A stretch of 54,487 bases of DNA from JBGAQP01 sp044220635 (GTDB taxonomy: Bacteria; Pseudomonadota; Gammaproteobacteria; Burkholderiales; Usitatibacteraceae). The DNA lies in assembly GCA_044220635.1 (NCBI GenBank), contig JBGAQP010000025.1:1-54487 (forward strand), given 5' to 3'. Both the position numbers and the translations under genes were made by a program. Numbering within the stretch: position 1 is the stretch's first letter; every line of letters begins with the position of its first letter. The notes under the pieces were generated by a model, which did no database searches, was not told the origin of the DNA, and saw only the letters and a list, made by a program, of their open reading frames with translations. Shown here piece after piece: positions 52,690-54,487 of this stretch.

Positions 52690-53837
52690 AGCCCGCCTCC
52701 CCTCATGAGATACCGGTTCTCCCAGTCGATCCTCAGCAGGATCGCCACGGCGACGCAGTTGACGACGATGCCCGTGCCGCCGAAGGACAGCAGCGGGAGC
52801 GTGAGGCCCTTGGTGGGCAGCAGCCCCATGTTCACGCCCATGTTGATGAAGGCCTGGGCGCCCAGCCACACGCCCACGCCCTGCGCGAGCAGCGCCGCGT
52901 AGTAGCGCTCGAGGCTCGCGGCCTGCCGCCCCACGGCGAAGGCGCGGTGCACGAGGAAGAGGAAGAGCGTGATCACCGCGGCGACGCCCGCGAAGCCCAG
53001 TTCCTCGGCGATCACGGCGAGGAGGAAGTCGGTGTGCGCCTCCGGCAGGTAGAAGAGCTTCTCGACCGAGGCGCCCAGGCCCACGCCCAGCCACTCCCCG
53101 CGCCCGAACGCGATGAGCGAGTGCGAGAGCTGGTAGCCCTTGCCGTAGGCGTCCGCCCACGGGTCCATGAAGCCGAGGATGCGCTGCAGGCGGTAGGGCG
53201 AGGAGACGATCAGCACGACGAAGGCGACCGCGAGCCCCGCGACGAGCCCCGCGAACAGCTTCCAGTTGAGGCCGCCGAGGAACAGGATCGCCATGGCGAT
53301 CGTGGTCACCACGACGAGCGCGCCGAAGTCGGGCTCGCGCAGCAGGAGCGCGGCGATGAAGGTCATCACCGCGAACATCGGCAGGAACCCCTTGCGCACG
53401 TCGTCCATGAACGCGGCCTTGCGCACCGTGTAGTCGGCCGCGTAGAGCACGACGAAGAGCTTCATCAGCTCCGAGGGCTGGAAGGTCGCGAAGCCCAGGC
53501 CGATCCAGCGCCGGCTGCCGTTCACCTCGCGCCCGATGCCCGGGATGAGGACCGCGACGAGCAGCGCCGTGCCGAGGATGAAGAGCCAGGGGGAGGCCTT
53601 CTGCCAGAGCCACAGCGGCACGCGGAAGGCGGCGGCCGCGGCGGCGAGCCCGACGGCGAGGTAGAGCGCGTGGCGCGCGAGGAAGTAGCCCGGCCGGAAG
53701 CCCGTGAAGCGCTCGGCCTCGGCCATGGCGATCGAGGCCGAATAGACCATGACCAGCCCGAAGGCGGCGAGCAGCAGCGCCGCCCAGACGAGCGCCAGGT
53801 CGATCGCGGTGTCGCGCCGGGCCGGGTTGTAGAGCAT
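52686..53837 (-). CDS. ftsW: Peptidoglycan glycosyltransferase FtsW
   Basis: SEDS-family polymerase of the divisome. 383 residues with about ten membrane spans. Family marks are LAAFGLVMVYSASIAMAEA, GREVNGSRRWIGLGFATFQP-SE, LREPDFGALVV (SEDS aspartate) and ALLAQGVGVWLGAQAFINMG followed by the conserved LPTKGLTLPLLSFGGTG. Start overlaps the murD stop by one base. Confidence 0.97.
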   Translation of the reverse strand: MLYNPARRDTAIDLALVWAALLLAAFGLVMVYSASIAMAEAERFTGFRPGYFLARHALYLAVGLAAAAAAFRVPLWLWQKASPWLFILGTALLVAVLIPGIGREVNGSRRWIGLGFATFQPSELMKLFVVLYAADYTVRKAAFMDDVRKGFLPMFAVMTFIAALLLREPDFGALVVVTTIAMAILFLGGLNWKLFAGLVAGLAVAFVVLIVSSPYRLQRILGFMDPWADAYGKGYQLSHSLIAFGRGEWLGVGLGASVEKLFYLPEAHTDFLLAVIAEELGFAGVAAVITLFLFLVHRAFAVGRQAASLERYYAALLAQGVGVWLGAQAFINMGVNMGLLPTKGLTLPLLSFGGTGIVVNCVAVAILLRIDWENRYLMRGGGL

Positions 53838-54487
53838 CAGCGCCCTTCCCGCGCGGCGAGCGCGCGCGCGGCGGCGGCGAACACCTCGCCCCGGTGGCCG
53901 TAGTTGCGGAACATGTCGAAGCTCGCGCAGGCGGGCGAGAGCAGCACCGCGTCGCCGGATCGCGCGAGGTCGAAGGCGGCCTCCACCGCGGCCTCGAGGC
54001 TCGGCGCGCGCGTGACCGGCACGCCCGTGCCCGCGAGCGCGGCGGCGATCGCCGGGGCGTCGCGTCCGATGAGCACGGCCGCGCGGGCGCGCTCGCGCAC
54101 CGCGGGAGCGAGCGGGGCGAAATCCTGCCCCTTGCCGTCGCCGCCGGCGATCAGCACCACGGTCTCGCGCGAGCCCCGGAGGGCCGCCACGGCCGCGCCG
54201 ACGTTGGTGCCCTTGGAATCGTCGTAGAAGCGCACGCCGCGCGCCTCGGCGACGAGCTCGACGCGGTGCGGCAGGCCCCGGAACTCGCGCATCGCCCGCG
54301 CGAGAGGCTCGCGCCCGAGGCCGGCCGCGCGCGCGAGCGCGTGCGCGGCGAGCGCGTCTCCGGCGGTGAGCTGCACCGCCACCTGGCGCGCCAGCGGCTC
54401 GTCGAGGCCGCGCTCGACGTAGATCGCGGTGAGCTCGGCCAGCTCCCGCTCGGGCTCGCTCTCGAGCTCGCCGCGTTCCTTGGCCAT
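53837..54487 (-). CDS. murD: C-terminal half of MurD joined in frame to a VIT1/CCC1-like segment
   Basis: 216 residues up to the window edge. From about residue 50 the protein is the C-terminal part of UDP-N-acetylmuramoylalanine--D-glutamate ligase: EFRGLPHRVELVAEARGVRF, DDSKGTNVGAAVAALRG, VVLIAGGDGKGQDFAPL and VLLSPACASFDMFRNYGHRG. Residues 1-45 do not belong to MurD. They read like the cytoplasmic helical insert of VIT1/CCC1 iron-manganese transporters (AKERGELESEPERELAELTA, IYVERGLDEPLARQVAVQL). The N-terminal and ATP-binding domains of MurD are absent. The junction lies near 54338-54358, where the two families share a DALAAHA-like stretch. Recombination or an assembly chimera are both possible. 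Confidence 0.8.
   Translation of the reverse strand: MAKERGELESEPERELAELTAIYVERGLDEPLARQVAVQLTAGDALAAHALARAAGLGREPLARAMREFRGLPHRVELVAEARGVRFYDDSKGTNVGAAVAALRGSRETVVLIAGGDGKGQDFAPLAPAVRERARAAVLIGRDAPAIAAALAGTGVPVTRAPSLEAAVEAAFDLARSGDAVLLSPACASFDMFRNYGHRGEVFAAAARALAAREGR

Overview
The window is a GC-rich chromosomal segment from a betaproteobacterium (assigned from gene order and protein type, not from a database search). Diagnostic neighbourhoods are rpsU-yqeY-dnaG-rpoD, gpmA-envC-ctp, rhodanese-grxC-secB-gpsA, divergent comF/bioB with bioBFHCD, argJ and secA close to an M23 peptidase and dciA, and a dcw cell-wall cluster ending in ftsQ-ftsA-ftsZ. Coding is dense, stop/start overlaps (ATGA, GTGA) are common, and GTG and TTG starts are frequent. 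Both window edges cut genes.

Layout. 1-425: 5' end of an exported protein behind an FNR-type promoter and a strongly structured leader. 426-5115 (minus): tRNA-Ile2 and the macromolecular synthesis operon rpsU-yqeY-dnaG-rpoD. 5216-11648: tsaD, two DUF4124 paralogues, moeB, ctp, envC, gpmA. 11743-15461 (plus): azlCD, then rhodanese-grxC-secB-SH3-gpsA. 15542-21081: an unusual surface cluster with a LysM/beta-barrel/SdrD-B-like outer-membrane protein on the plus strand, convergent with a minus-strand operon of three related exported subunits, a fourth exported protein and a PapD-like chaperone; a perfect CRP-type palindrome lies upstream of the first subunit. 21328-27070: trmL, comF, bioBFHCD. 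27071-27623: a ureG remnant, an NtrC-like box, a sigma-54 promoter and a small membrane ORF. 27530-36739: Nudix-ThiE fusion, DUF815 ATPase, methyltransferase, two GNATs, argJ, secA, M23 peptidase, dciA and a small membrane protein. 36784-37698: lpxC.

37740-44890 is an accessory island between lpxC and ftsZ, which are normally close neighbours. It encodes two paralogous TIG-collagen proteins, an ECF43-like sigma factor, a membrane Ser/Thr kinase, a 63-residue protein and a large lipoprotein. A 28-bp element recurs upstream of the kinase, the small-protein/lipoprotein pair and the second collagen gene. It looks like the promoter of a local regulon in which the kinase controls the sigma factor and the sigma factor drives a surface or matrix layer.

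45075-54487 (minus) is the dcw cluster murD-ftsW-murG-murC-murB-ddl-ftsQ-ftsA-ftsZ. The last ~130-150 bases of the window do not encode the expected MurD. They encode a VIT1/CCC1-type segment joined in frame to the C-terminal half of MurD, so the edge is either a recombination scar or an assembly chimera.
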